From IMG/VR virus record IMGVR_UViG_3300020735_000006, positions 1 through 35,949 of that record: a stretch of 35,949 bases of DNA; one strand, written 5' to 3'. Position 1 is the first letter of the stretch; each line of letters starts with the position of its first letter. The stretch comes from a virus. The position numbers were made by a program, and so were the translations under genes. This document shows, one piece after another, positions 8,366 through 17,348 of this stretch. The notes below the pieces were generated by a model. It made no database searches and had not been told where the DNA came from. It saw nothing but the letters and a program-made list of their open reading frames with translations.

Positions 8366-10642
8366 ATGAGCAAGAATCACCCACACGACAATATCTATTC
8401 CATCTTAGGCAAGTTGGACGCACTAAAGCCAACTCCAGAAGAGAAGCGTATGTCTCTTGTAAAAGAAATCCGCGAAAGCATTGAAGCTCAAGGTAGTATT
8501 GTTGAGGGTGTCGATGCTGTTCAAGCTAAACTAGCTCGTCAATTTGCCGAAGGCAAAGACGAAGGCAAGCCAGGTAAAACATTTGCTAAGATTGCTAAAT
8601 CGGCTGGCAAACACTATGGTTCAGCCGAAGCTGGTAAGCGTGTAGCCGGTGCAGTTAAAGCTAAGTTAGCCAAGCAAGGTAAGTTAGAAGAAGGTGATGT
8701 TGTACCTACCGCTACCGGACTAAAGCATAAAGGTACAACAGGGTACGGCGCAGATTATGATGCTGGCCGTGGTCAAGAATTTTCTAAACAAAAACATCAT
8801 GCAGATCTTAGTAAGGTTGATAAGACACTCACTAAAAGTCTTGAAAAAGGCATGGATGTAACACTAGATGAGAAAGCTCCTCCAGGCATGGAGAAGATGG
8901 TTCGTAAGTTGAAAAAAGAATATCCCGGCGAAGAAGGCAAAGCATTTGCTACTGCTTGGTCAATTTACAACAAGAAGCATGGTAAGAAAACTGAAAGCCG
9001 TGATGCTTGCCCCGGTTGTAACGAGTGCAGTATGGAAGAAGCTCTAAATCCGGAGCAAAGCAAACGCCATGACGCTAAGTCTAAAGAAGAATTTATAAAA
9101 ATGTGCCGAATTGAAGGCATGTCCGACGAACAAATCAAGCGCAAGTTAGCCCGTTGGTCTAAGGTACCCGGTCAAGAGCACATGAAGGGTATGAAAGAAG
9201 ATCCACAAGAAGCATTTCAAGAAGGCGAACTTACACGTAAACATGGTGTAACAAAACATATTAAAACAGATTATCCTGGTTATCCAAGCGATGATTTGGA
9301 AAAAGATGATGATGGACGCACTGGTCCTAAGGCTGTTGGCGGTCGTGGTCGTCCACGCAAAGCAAGTACAGTTAATCCACGCATTGATCCTAATGCACCT
9401 AAAAAAGGTCGCGGTCGCCCATCGAGTACTAAATCGGTTGGTGCAAGTAGTTTAGCTGATCCGTTTGGCCGCACTACTGGTGTAGCACCAAAAGGACAAA
9501 AAGGTAAAGTACATTCTATGTCTGAAGCAATGAATATGGTAACAAAAAACTTATTAACTGAAGGTCGTTACTTAGAAGATAGCAATGGCGAATCATTTAA
9601 TCATATTATGAATCGTTTCCGTACTGAAGTTAAAGCATTTGAGCAAGGCAACGACTTAGATAACGACTTATATGATGCATTGTTTGACTATTATTCAGAG
9701 TGCGGCGAAATGCCATATGGCGTACAAAAAGCACGTGACGGCGATCCGTATGAATGGGTAGCAGAAAAGTTAGGCGCCGAGTTAGGCGACGTTGCGTATG
9801 GTAGCGATCCTGCTAATGCAGAAGGTTTTGGTATCGAGGATGAAGCTGCTCCAGCTGGTATTGGACACGATTTAGTAAGTCCGGAACAACGTGTAGCACA
9901 ATCAACTCCTGCTAAGCCGGGCGTTATGGGCGCAGTTAAAGACGTTGCACAAGGCGCAAGCAATTGGTTACGTGGCAAACCAGAAACAGGCCCTACATAC
10001 GAAGAAGCCGATCCAATGGAACACGAATTAAATGAACTAGCACGTTTAGCTGGATTACATTCAGCTGGTAGTCAAGTACGTGAAAGTTTTGACCAGTCAC
10101 AACCCGAGTTTAGTTTAAACACAAGCATTGATAGCGAAGGTCGTAAGTCTGTTAGTGTTAGTGCAGAAGGCGAACAAGCAGAAGCATTATTACAAATGTT
10201 AAAAATTGCTGGATTAGGTGGTGGCGATAAAGCACGTGAACTACAAGCCGGTCACAGCGAAGAAGGTTGTGAAGAAATTGAAGATGAAGGTAATGAGTTT
10301 AGTGGCGAATTAGCCCAAGCTCGCGCACAGCATCAAGATACATTTGATGTTGGTGGCCATGAGTATGAAGTCGATGAAGCAGATGCTCCAGTTGATTCTC
10401 CTGCTACTCAACCAGCTAATGCTCCAGATGAGAAGTACGCATCAATGAGAGCAAGCACTATGGGCCCAGGCGAAGGTGATGCAGGAGAAAAAGCAATGAA
10501 TCCAGATCGTCCAACTAATAACAATGGCGATAATGCACTAGCAACTCCTCCAACAAGAGCACAAAAAACTCTTATTCAGGTAGCAGCACTTGAATCTAAA
10601 TTAGCCGCAGAATACGAAAGTATTAAGAAAGTTATTAAGTAA
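8366..10642 (+). CDS. Large acidic protein with AT-hook-like motifs
   Basis: A 758-aa protein of low-complexity, charged composition. The first 250 residues hold Lys/Ala-rich helices, including KTFAKIAKSAGKHYGSAEAGKRV and a MEKMVRKLKKEYPGEEGKAFATAWSIYNKKHG block. A CPGCNEC cluster follows near residue 215. Around residues 320-360 are two GRGRP motifs that resemble minor-groove AT hooks. The rest is acidic. The DNA-binding-like patches and late context suggest a head-internal or DNA-associated protein, but no known family was recognised. The stop overlaps the next ATG. Confidence 0.75.
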   Translation: MSKNHPHDNIYSILGKLDALKPTPEEKRMSLVKEIRESIEAQGSIVEGVDAVQAKLARQFAEGKDEGKPGKTFAKIAKSAGKHYGSAEAGKRVAGAVKAKLAKQGKLEEGDVVPTATGLKHKGTTGYGADYDAGRGQEFSKQKHHADLSKVDKTLTKSLEKGMDVTLDEKAPPGMEKMVRKLKKEYPGEEGKAFATAWSIYNKKHGKKTESRDACPGCNECSMEEALNPEQSKRHDAKSKEEFIKMCRIEGMSDEQIKRKLARWSKVPGQEHMKGMKEDPQEAFQEGELTRKHGVTKHIKTDYPGYPSDDLEKDDDGRTGPKAVGGRGRPRKASTVNPRIDPNAPKKGRGRPSSTKSVGASSLADPFGRTTGVAPKGQKGKVHSMSEAMNMVTKNLLTEGRYLEDSNGESFNHIMNRFRTEVKAFEQGNDLDNDLYDALFDYYSECGEMPYGVQKARDGDPYEWVAEKLGAELGDVAYGSDPANAEGFGIEDEAAPAGIGHDLVSPEQRVAQSTPAKPGVMGAVKDVAQGASNWLRGKPETGPTYEEADPMEHELNELARLAGLHSAGSQVRESFDQSQPEFSLNTSIDSEGRKSVSVSAEGEQAEALLQMLKIAGLGGGDKARELQAGHSEEGCEEIEDEGNEFSGELAQARAQHQDTFDVGGHEYEVDEADAPVDSPATQPANAPDEKYASMRASTMGPGEGDAGEKAMNPDRPTNNNGDNALATPPTRAQKTLIQVAALESKLAAEYESIKKVIK

Positions 10643-11046
10643 TGAAAATTACCGAGATTATTACTGAAGCTAATAATACCGATTTGAACAATGACGGAAT
10701 CCCGGATAGTCAGCAAACAGCTACACCGGGATTGCGTAGTCATACAAATTTAGATAACTCTAGTCCGTATCATCCTTGGCGCTATGCTGCATTGTTCTTA
10801 GCCGGTGCCGGCGATAAAAGCGGCGAGTATGAGCATCAACCTGCTAAAGATGGACCAAACGGTCAGTCATTGGTAGCAGCAGCGTATAGCGAAGGTGAAC
10901 GTGCTATTTTAGATCAAGCATCTAAAGCATTTGGCCCTGAAGCAAATTATACTCAACTTACACCAGATGGATCCAGTGAAATTAAAGATGTAAATAGCAC
11001 CAGCCCAATTCGTAAAGTTGGTGCAATTCAGCGTAAATCAAAATAA
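10642..11046 (+). CDS. Unknown protein with a Ca-binding-like DxNxDGxxD loop
   Basis: A 134-aa protein whose ATG overlaps the stop of the preceding gene. Near the N-terminus, residues about 14-22 read DLNNDGIPD, a loop like those of dockerin or thrombospondin type 3 calcium sites. A DKSGEYEHQPAKDGPNGQSLVAAAYSEGERAI segment follows. No other motif is visible. It ends one base into the next gene, so the three genes from 8366 probably form one translational unit. Confidence 0.7.
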   Translation: MKITEIITEANNTDLNNDGIPDSQQTATPGLRSHTNLDNSSPYHPWRYAALFLAGAGDKSGEYEHQPAKDGPNGQSLVAAAYSEGERAILDQASKAFGPEANYTQLTPDGSSEIKDVNSTSPIRKVGAIQRKSK

Positions 11047-11438
11047 TGAAACAGTATCGCATTACACAAGCAGACTTTGTATTGTCTGGGGAGTCCGGCG
11101 ATGCGGATGCTATTATGGATGCCCGCGATTTAGCTGAGATTAAAAAATTAGCTGGTATAACAGGTTTGCTAGAAGCAGAAGCAGGTATGTATACTGGACA
11201 AAACACAGTACCACAAGCCAGCGAAGGTGGGATAGTAAGTCCGGTTGGTAGTAACATTAGTACCACAGCAGAAGATCGTCGTGAACTAGAACGTGAATAC
11301 GGCGCACGTCCGGGAACTGATTTATGGTTTATTATTAACTTTACTAAGCCTTACCTTAACGGAAGTCTGCGTAAACACATTGAGGACTATTTAACAAAAC
11401 ATCCTGAGTACCGCATTAAGCCGCATCCAGGCGATTAA
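11046..11438 (+). CDS. Unknown phage protein, 130 aa
   Basis: The ATG overlaps the upstream stop. The N-terminal 45 residues (DLAEIKKLAGITGLLEAEAG) repeat a motif seen in the 758-aa protein (LNELARLAGLHS). Such short LxxLAG segments recur in this group of proteins, hinting at shared binding partners. The C-terminal part (YGARPGTDLWFIINFTKPYLNGSLRKHIEDYLTKHPEYRI) is a compact alpha/beta piece. Function unknown. The last four bases overlap the convergent HNH gene. Confidence 0.7.
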   Translation: MKQYRITQADFVLSGESGDADAIMDARDLAEIKKLAGITGLLEAEAGMYTGQNTVPQASEGGIVSPVGSNISTTAEDRRELEREYGARPGTDLWFIINFTKPYLNGSLRKHIEDYLTKHPEYRIKPHPGD

Positions 11439-11965
11439 GCTATACGCTTGTCTAATCCCAGGTATTGATTCCATGAGTTCTGTTTTACGCTAAAGTCCAT
11501 TTTCTTCCATTGATTTACTAAACTATAGTAGTCTGGCTTGTACGGCATAACCCGTGGGCGTATATTAGTCTTATGCCCCTTAGCACTATTGCAACTCTTA
11601 CAACTAGTTGTACAGTTTTCCCAATTAGTCTTACCGCCAAGCATACGTGGAACAACGTGATCAATGGTTAGTTCGTCGTAATCAAATACATCGTCACAGT
11701 ATTGACACTTAAACAAGTCACGCATATATAAGTTATAACGACTAAACTTAACGTGCTTCTTATAGTGGAAATAATCTTTAGTTACGCAGACACTCGGCAC
11801 GTTTATTGCCACCCTTTCGGAATGAATGATCCAATCGGGATATGTTTCAATGACATGAACCCGTCCAAGATACATTAACTTGATAGCGTGTTGCCATCCG
11901 ATAACACTTAGCGGCAATACGCTAATTGGCTCGTAGTTTGAGTTGAGTAGTAAAGTGTCTGACAT
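11435..11965 (-). CDS. HNH endonuclease
   Basis: A 176-aa protein with a complete HNH site: CQYC (residues 87-90), the DHVVPR core (102-107), then NC...CKSCN (117-126). The two CxxC pairs hold a structural zinc and the DHVVP His is the predicted general base. The N-terminal 80 residues (LLLNSNYEPISVLPLSVIGWQHAIKLMYLGRV) match the leader region of a common bacterial and phage HNH family. It is encoded against the surrounding genes and could be a packaging-associated or homing nuclease. It is not inside a split gene, and terminase lies 650 bases away. Confidence 0.88.
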   Translation of the reverse strand: MSDTLLLNSNYEPISVLPLSVIGWQHAIKLMYLGRVHVIETYPDWIIHSERVAINVPSVCVTKDYFHYKKHVKFSRYNLYMRDLFKCQYCDDVFDYDELTIDHVVPRMLGGKTNWENCTTSCKSCNSAKGHKTNIRPRVMPYKPDYYSLVNQWKKMDFSVKQNSWNQYLGLDKRIA

Positions 11966-11974
11966 TTTTGATAA

Positions 11975-11982
11975 TATAAATA
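11975..11982 (+). promoter_or_regulatory. T4-type late promoter TATAAATA
   Basis: Exact TATAAATA 32 bases before ATG 12015. A transcript from here begins downstream of the alternative ATG at 11943, which rules that start out for this promoter. Confidence 0.65.
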
Positions 11983-12014
11983 ATTATTATACTATATATC
12001 GATATAACCAGTCA

Positions 12015-12602
12015 ATGACAATTAAAAATAAATTAGTAATATACTACCCAGTTGGAGCTCGCGGCGATTTTTTGGCAGCTATTTTGTTAAATGCAAAACC
12101 GCGATTCTTTGATTATAGTATGATACGATATCCACCTGAATTTATTGAAGAATATTATAAATTGCATGATATAGATGCAAATCCACAATCGAGATTTTTT
12201 AAAGGATCGGTAATGGATATAAAACGGAATAGGTCTATTCGAATAAAATTAAATAGTATAGATGATTTTTTAAGTTCTGTTTATTATCGTATGATCAAAG
12301 TTGAAAAGCATACATTAAATTTACCATATGTATTTAAAAAGTTAGTTGATCACGAATTATTTGGAAGACGTATTGATTATAATTTTAAGTATACTGTTAA
12401 TTTCGCTGATTTATTTGATGTAGACTTTTTAAAAGATTTCTATTATACATACAATCAAATAACAATGCCGGATGAATTATTAGCTCCGATTATACACAAT
12501 ATTGGATTACAACCCAGAGTAACAGTTGATAATTATTCCGAATATATAACAGACTTATCCCCGCATACTGTTACCCAAGTTAAAAACAAGATGTGTTTAT
12601 AA
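12015..12602 (+). CDS. Putative P-loop/sulfotransferase-like phage protein
   Basis: A 195-aa protein from ATG 12015; the longer start at 11943 lies upstream of the late promoter and is rejected. The N-terminus, LVIYYPVGARGDFLAAIL, has a beta strand followed by a G-x-R-G-D-FL turn and helix. This is similar in layout to the protein at 24682 (FILYLPGYAGNFLTRLF), and the two look like distant paralogues. The pattern recalls the PAPS-binding loop of sulfotransferase folds, but catalytic residues cannot be assigned. The rest is Tyr/Phe/Asp-rich. Confidence 0.6.
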   Translation: MTIKNKLVIYYPVGARGDFLAAILLNAKPRFFDYSMIRYPPEFIEEYYKLHDIDANPQSRFFKGSVMDIKRNRSIRIKLNSIDDFLSSVYYRMIKVEKHTLNLPYVFKKLVDHELFGRRIDYNFKYTVNFADLFDVDFLKDFYYTYNQITMPDELLAPIIHNIGLQPRVTVDNYSEYITDLSPHTVTQVKNKMCL

Positions 12603-12605
12603 TTA

Positions 12606-12613
12606 CTTAAATA
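12606..12613 (+). promoter_or_regulatory. Late-promoter-like octamer CTTAAATA before large terminase
   Basis: CTTAAATA, 6 bases, then ATG 12620. Two mismatches from consensus; no Shine-Dalgarno sequence. Listed because of the repeated spacing seen at other genes. Confidence 0.35.
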
Positions 12614-12619
12614 CTATAT

Positions 12620-14185
12620 ATGAGTAAAGACCTAGCAACCGCAATTATTAAAACTCCGTATAAGAGTATGTCCTATACTGAGCAACAAATCTTGGAGTTT
12701 GCCAAATGTGCGGACCCAGTAACTGGAGCACGTTACTTTATGAGTAACTACTTCTTTATTCAACATCCAACTAAGGGTAGTATCCAATATCACCCATTTG
12801 AGTATCAAGAACGCTTAATTGATGCATACCATCAAAATCGCTATAGTATATCATTAATGCCACGTCAAACTGGTAAGAGTACAAGTGCAGCGGGTTACTT
12901 GTTGTGGTATGCAATGTTTGTTCCAGATAGTACTATTTTGGTCGCGGCGCACAAATATATTGGTGCACAAGAGATTATGCAACGTGTACGCTATGCGTAT
13001 GAGAACTGCCCAGACTTTATACGAGCAGGAGTGACAAGTTATAACAAAGGATCGTTAGACTTTGAAAACGGTTCACGTATTGTATCACAAACAACAACCG
13101 AAAACACAGGGCGTGGTATGTCTATATCACTACTATATTGTGATGAGTTTGCGTTCGTTCGCCCCACTATTGCATCAGAGTTCTGGACTGCAATTACACC
13201 TACATTAGCAACTGGTGGTAAATGTATTATTACATCAACTCCAAACTCAGACGAAGATCAGTTTGCACAAATCTGGCGTCAAGCTAATAATTGTTTTGAT
13301 GAATACGGTAATTCTACTCCTTTAGGTAAAAATGGATTTAAAGCATTCCGTAGTCAGTGGCAAGAACATCCAGACCGGGACGAGCAATGGGCAAGAGAAA
13401 TGCTTGCCCAATTAGGCGAAGAACGTTTCCGTCGTGAGATGGAATGTGAGTTTATTATCTTTGATGAAACGTTGATTAATCCATTACACTTAGCTGAAAT
13501 GGCTGGAATTGATCCTATAGAGAAACAAGGACAAATACGTTGGTATAAAAAGCCAGAACGTAATAAAACTTACGTAGTTGCATTAGATCCAAGTTTAGGC
13601 ACGGGGTCAGATCCTGCGGCTATACAGGTATTTGAGTTACCCGGGCTTAAACAAGTAGCAGAATGGAGTCATAATAAAACAATCGTACAACGACAAATCG
13701 TTATTATGAAAGAGATATGTGGTTACCTAGCAGATGTAGCTGGTAACACAAACGTATATTACTCTGTAGAAAACAATACATTGGGCGAAGCAGCATTGGT
13801 TGTTATTGCACAAATGGGTGAAGAAAATATTCCAGGTACATTCTTAAGTGAACCTCGTTCCGCTGGTGGTGGTGGAACACGTTGGCGAAAGGGATTTAAT
13901 ACAACTAACAAATCTAAGTTAAGTGCTTGTGCTAAGTTCAAAAGTTTGATTGAAACACGTAGACTAATAATCGCTAGTAAAATGTTAGTCAGTGAGCTAA
14001 AGAATTTTATTGCTGTTGGCGGAAGCTATAAAGCTAAAATTGGTGAGCATGATGATTTAGTTATGAGTTCGTTATTGGCAATCAGAATGATTATGATGGT
14101 ACAACAATTTGATGCTAGTTTAGATATGGAACTAAAAGATACTATAGATAACTTTATAGAGCCGATGCCTTTTATAATGTTCTAA
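12620..14185 (+). CDS. gp17: Terminase large subunit (T4 gp17-like)
   Basis: A 521-aa packaging motor. The ATPase half has a Walker A-type PRQTGKST (residues 81-88), Walker B LLYCDEFAF (171-179) and coupling motif ITSTPN (204-209). The nuclease half has the RNase H-like acidic residues at ALDPSLG (D323), VENNTLGE (E384 region) and GEHDDL (477-480). It cuts concatemeric DNA and pumps it into the prohead through the portal. Length is below T4 gp17 (610 aa) but typical for environmental T4-like phages. There is no ribosome site; the oxygenase-like gene follows after one base. Confidence 0.96.
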   Translation: MSKDLATAIIKTPYKSMSYTEQQILEFAKCADPVTGARYFMSNYFFIQHPTKGSIQYHPFEYQERLIDAYHQNRYSISLMPRQTGKSTSAAGYLLWYAMFVPDSTILVAAHKYIGAQEIMQRVRYAYENCPDFIRAGVTSYNKGSLDFENGSRIVSQTTTENTGRGMSISLLYCDEFAFVRPTIASEFWTAITPTLATGGKCIITSTPNSDEDQFAQIWRQANNCFDEYGNSTPLGKNGFKAFRSQWQEHPDRDEQWAREMLAQLGEERFRREMECEFIIFDETLINPLHLAEMAGIDPIEKQGQIRWYKKPERNKTYVVALDPSLGTGSDPAAIQVFELPGLKQVAEWSHNKTIVQRQIVIMKEICGYLADVAGNTNVYYSVENNTLGEAALVVIAQMGEENIPGTFLSEPRSAGGGGTRWRKGFNTTNKSKLSACAKFKSLIETRRLIIASKMLVSELKNFIAVGGSYKAKIGEHDDLVMSSLLAIRMIMMVQQFDASLDMELKDTIDNFIEPMPFIMF

Positions 14186-14186
14186 T

Positions 14187-14756
14187 ATGAAAATAACGCC
14201 GGTAGACCGATATAATAGAATATTTCATATTGAGGATATATTTCCAAAAGAGCTATTAGATACAGTAATAGCACTAGATTGGTCAAATATGGACTGGAAG
14301 CGTGGTGACGCACAAGAAAATTGGTTACGACGTCATATAGAGTGCGATGCCAATCCTGCTTTACAAACGGTAGTAAATTATATATGGGATTCGATAACAG
14401 AAATAAGCAATATCTGCGGAGTTGCGTTTACTAATCCATATCCTCCAACTTGGTGGTGGTACGATGAACCGGGGTTTGATGTGGGTATCCACACCGATGG
14501 GCACTTACCTGCGACAATGCAGTTATTTTGGATAGCACTTGATGATTCGTATGCAACAACATTTTATAATTCGAAGAATCCCAGTGATCCGATGACCAAT
14601 CTAAGATTTATTCCAAATTCGGGATATATAATGTTAAATCAACCTAATGCAGACGGATCGCAACCATTACAATGGCATGGTATGTTAAATAAAGTACCAA
14701 TTGACACTTTTAGGCTTACTAGTTATACCACATTAGGCACTTACGAGAATAAATAG
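14187..14756 (+). CDS. 2-oxoglutarate/Fe(II)-dependent oxygenase-like protein
   Basis: A 189-aa protein with the facial triad pattern of 2OG oxygenases. HTD at residues 102-104 gives the His and Asp, H164 (QWHGM) is the distal His, and R176 (FRLTSY) fits the 2-oxoglutarate-binding Arg. Strands between them (TMQLFWIALDD, GYIMLNQPN) fit the double-stranded beta helix. Such enzymes hydroxylate proteins or nucleobases or act on small molecules; the substrate here is unknown. It follows terminase by one base, so it is likely made late. Confidence 0.75.
   Translation: MKITPVDRYNRIFHIEDIFPKELLDTVIALDWSNMDWKRGDAQENWLRRHIECDANPALQTVVNYIWDSITEISNICGVAFTNPYPPTWWWYDEPGFDVGIHTDGHLPATMQLFWIALDDSYATTFYNSKNPSDPMTNLRFIPNSGYIMLNQPNADGSQPLQWHGMLNKVPIDTFRLTSYTTLGTYENK
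14748..14755 (+). promoter_or_regulatory. Late-promoter-like octamer AATAAATA abutting a start codon
   Basis: AATAAATA then 5 bases then ATG 14761, overlapping the end of the upstream gene. No Shine-Dalgarno sequence. Confidence 0.45.
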
Positions 14757-14760
14757 TATT

Positions 14761-16161
14761 ATGAAAGAAATTGAATCCATCTCTACTGCATTATTTGACA
14801 AAGTACGCTCACGCTTCCCTAATGTGACGTTAGGCGACGAAAAAGCTAAAGCATGTACTGATCCCTCTGAAGCACGTTTTTTTAATTTTACATACAGCGG
14901 TGCAGATGGTGCAGAGTTTGGTAAAGTAACTATTAGTTTAATCGACGAAGAATCTGTAAAAGTATATTTTGGGCAAAACATCTCTGGCGAGATGGACCGC
15001 GAACAACGCAAAGAATGGTATGAATTTTTACGTAATTTAAGACAGTTTGCAAAACGCAATTTACTTACATTTGATACACGTGATATCAACAAATCTAATT
15101 TACAGTTGCAAGATATTAAACAACAAGCAAAAACAGATGATGTAGCTACAATTGACGACGTCGCTGTTACGGAAAGTAAATTATATGGTACTAGTCGTAA
15201 CAGTTATGCTGATATGGGCGAGTGCAAGTTAATTATTAAACACGATGGGTTAGTCAGCGACGAAAAACGTGGCGATCGTAGTCGTAGAATTAAAGAAATA
15301 TTTGTAGAAACAAGCAAAGGCGAGAGACTGTTATGCCCCACTAAAAATCTACATGCGGCTAGAGCATTAGCACAAAATATTGCACATGGCGGCAACATGT
15401 ATGACGAACATGCTACTCATATTTGTGAGTTAGTTAAAGAAATGGCAGCAATGCAACATTTTGTTCGTAGTACTAAAAACCGTCAATTTGAAGATCAAGA
15501 AACAGCAGATATGACACATGCGGCTGTCCATCATTATGATCAAGTTAAACGTACACTACGTCAAATGCGCGGCGCTCGTGGTTATCGCAGTTACTTTGAA
15601 ACATTCAGTCCAGCAGAAAATCCTCTGGAAGGTATTGATGTTGATGCACTAAAAGAACGATTTGTTAAGAAAATATACGATCAGCGTTTTGATGAAGCAT
15701 TGCCATACGTAGAACGTGCATATCAACAACAAAAAGCTAGTGCCGGTCAAGCTGGATCTGAGTTAGAGGAGTGGGCAAACAGCGTCACTGAATCAACTTG
15801 GGCTAAACCGGATAATGCTGATAAAATTCGTGCATTAGTTGAATTGTTAAAAACATCATTGACCTGTGGAATTGATGGAATCGATGCACAAACTAAAATT
15901 GAACCGATTATTGGCGATGACGATTTAAATGATCAAATTTTTAATTTAAGTGTAGCACAAGGCCCTGATGCAGATTGTCGTCCGTTAGTCAAAGCATGGT
16001 TAGTACAAACCATGCCGGGATTATTAAAAGAATTAGAATTTGGTAAGAAAAATTCGCAAGACGGGCAAACCAATTGGGAACCACAAACAAGTCCACAACA
16101 AGATAATCATAATTATGGATCACAACCGAGCGGCACCAATGTTTCGAACATAACTTATTAA
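14761..16161 (+). CDS. Unknown phage protein, 466 aa
   Basis: A soluble, charged protein. The first 125 residues look like one domain: LFDKVRSRFPNVTLGDEKAKAC, then GKVTISLIDEESVKVYFGQNI, and a REQRKEWYEFLRNLRQFAKRNLLTFDTRDI block. A second segment (residues 150-260) carries ELIIKHDGLV-like strands and an NLHAARALAQNIAHGG helix. The C-terminus is Asn/Gln-rich and probably flexible. No catalytic signature was recognised. The ATG lies directly behind AATAAATA without a ribosome site. The gene lies between late terminase genes and early replication genes and ends before the gp32 promoter. Confidence 0.8.
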   Translation: MKEIESISTALFDKVRSRFPNVTLGDEKAKACTDPSEARFFNFTYSGADGAEFGKVTISLIDEESVKVYFGQNISGEMDREQRKEWYEFLRNLRQFAKRNLLTFDTRDINKSNLQLQDIKQQAKTDDVATIDDVAVTESKLYGTSRNSYADMGECKLIIKHDGLVSDEKRGDRSRRIKEIFVETSKGERLLCPTKNLHAARALAQNIAHGGNMYDEHATHICELVKEMAAMQHFVRSTKNRQFEDQETADMTHAAVHHYDQVKRTLRQMRGARGYRSYFETFSPAENPLEGIDVDALKERFVKKIYDQRFDEALPYVERAYQQQKASAGQAGSELEEWANSVTESTWAKPDNADKIRALVELLKTSLTCGIDGIDAQTKIEPIIGDDDLNDQIFNLSVAQGPDADCRPLVKAWLVQTMPGLLKELEFGKKNSQDGQTNWEPQTSPQQDNHNYGSQPSGTNVSNITY

Positions 16162-16193
16162 TTGTGTTTGGTAATAAAGTTTAAAAATAGTAT

Positions 16194-16223
16194 TTGACTT
16201 CATAAATACAAATGTTATATACT
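16194..16223 (+). promoter_or_regulatory. Sigma70-type promoter for gp32
   Basis: TTGACT (16194-16199), 18 bases, TATACT (16218-16223). A small CTAGCA/TGCTAG hairpin (16222-16236) overlaps the expected start of the roughly 60-base gp32 leader. AAAGGA is the ribosome site. Confidence 0.65.
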
Positions 16224-16288
16224 AGCAGGGTGCTAGTAAATATCTAGGCATGTAGTAAATTAAGACCATCTTATAAAGGAAAAACATC

Positions 16289-17287
16289 ATGGCAACAACA
16301 TTAGCAGAAATTCGCGCAAAATTAGCAGCAACAGAAAATCGCGGTCAAGGTAACAAACAATCGGGTGGCGACAACGCTATCTATCCACATTGGAACATCG
16401 CAGAAGGCTCCACAGCTCGCGTTCGCTTCCTACCAGACGGTAATACAAAAAATTCATTCTTTTGGGCAGAACGTGCAATGATCAAATTGCCATTTGCAGG
16501 CGTTAAAGGCCAATCAGATAGTAAGCCAGTCATTGTTCAAGTTCCATGTATGGAAATGTATGGTGCGGCTTGCCCAATCCTTGCAGAAGTTCGTCCATGG
16601 TTTAAAGATCCTTCTTTAGAAGAAATGGGTCGTAAGTACTGGAAGAAGAAGTCTTATGTATTCCAAGGCTTTGTACGTGAAAACGCACTAAGTGACGATA
16701 AAGCACCAGCGAATCCAATTCGTCGCTTTACAATCAGTCCACAAATTTTTAACATCATCAAAGCAGCTTTAATGGATCCAGAAATGGAAGAATTGCCAAC
16801 TGACTTGCAACGTGGTTTGGATTTCCAAATCATCAAAACAAGTAAAGGTGGCTACGCAGACTATAGCACAAGTAAATGGGCTCGTAAAGAATCTGCATTA
16901 ACAGCAGAAGAACAAGCGGCAATTGACGAACATGGTTTGTTCAACTTGTCAGACTTCTTGCCAAAACAACCAACAGAAGCAGACCTTAAAGTAATTAAGG
17001 AAATGTTTGAAGCTTCGGTTGATGGCCAGCCATATGATGGCGAGCGTTGGGGTAACTACTACAAACCATACGGGTTAGATGTAGGCAATGCGGCTCCTAA
17101 AGCAGATTCTGCTCCAGTAGCAAGTGCACCTGCGCCAGTCGCAGAAGCAACCACTCCGAGTCCTTTTGTCGGCGACGAAGATGACGAAGTACCTGCCCCG
17201 ACTGCGCCTGTAGCGGCAGCACCGGCAGCATCGAGTCAAAAAGCTGAAGATATTTTAGCAATGATCCGTAACCGTCAGAAACAGTAA
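16289..17287 (+). CDS. gp32: Single-stranded DNA-binding protein (T4 gp32-like)
   Basis: A 332-aa protein with the T4-type SSB layout: a short N-terminal multimerisation region, the OB-fold core (STARVRFLPDG, SFFWAERAMIKLPF) and an acidic, Ala/Pro-rich tail from about residue 270 ending in a conserved hydrophobic helix. C87 and C95 (PCMEMYGAACPIL) mark the zinc-site region of gp32 relatives. It coats single-stranded DNA during replication and recombination and works with UvsX and UvsY, encoded next. A good AAAGGA site and its own sigma70-type promoter support early expression. Confidence 0.93.
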   Translation: MATTLAEIRAKLAATENRGQGNKQSGGDNAIYPHWNIAEGSTARVRFLPDGNTKNSFFWAERAMIKLPFAGVKGQSDSKPVIVQVPCMEMYGAACPILAEVRPWFKDPSLEEMGRKYWKKKSYVFQGFVRENALSDDKAPANPIRRFTISPQIFNIIKAALMDPEMEELPTDLQRGLDFQIIKTSKGGYADYSTSKWARKESALTAEEQAAIDEHGLFNLSDFLPKQPTEADLKVIKEMFEASVDGQPYDGERWGNYYKPYGLDVGNAAPKADSAPVASAPAPVAEATTPSPFVGDEDDEVPAPTAPVAAAPAASSQKAEDILAMIRNRQKQ

Positions 17288-17298
17288 TAAGCTCGCAT

Positions 17299-17329
17299 GG
17301 GTAGGGGTCAGATGATCTCTACCCCTTTT
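17299..17329 (+). terminator. Terminator-like hairpin between gp32 and uvsX
   Basis: GGGTAG (17299-17304) pairs with CTACCC (17319-17324), followed by CTTTTA. Short T-run, so probably partial termination that raises gp32 over uvsX. Confidence 0.55.
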
Positions 17330-17348
17330 AATTTAAAGGATTTCAATC

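Noticed and set aside
11943-12014. N-terminal extension of the 12015 gene
   Set aside because: The late promoter at 11975 lies inside it, and the residues are low-complexity without a ribosome site.
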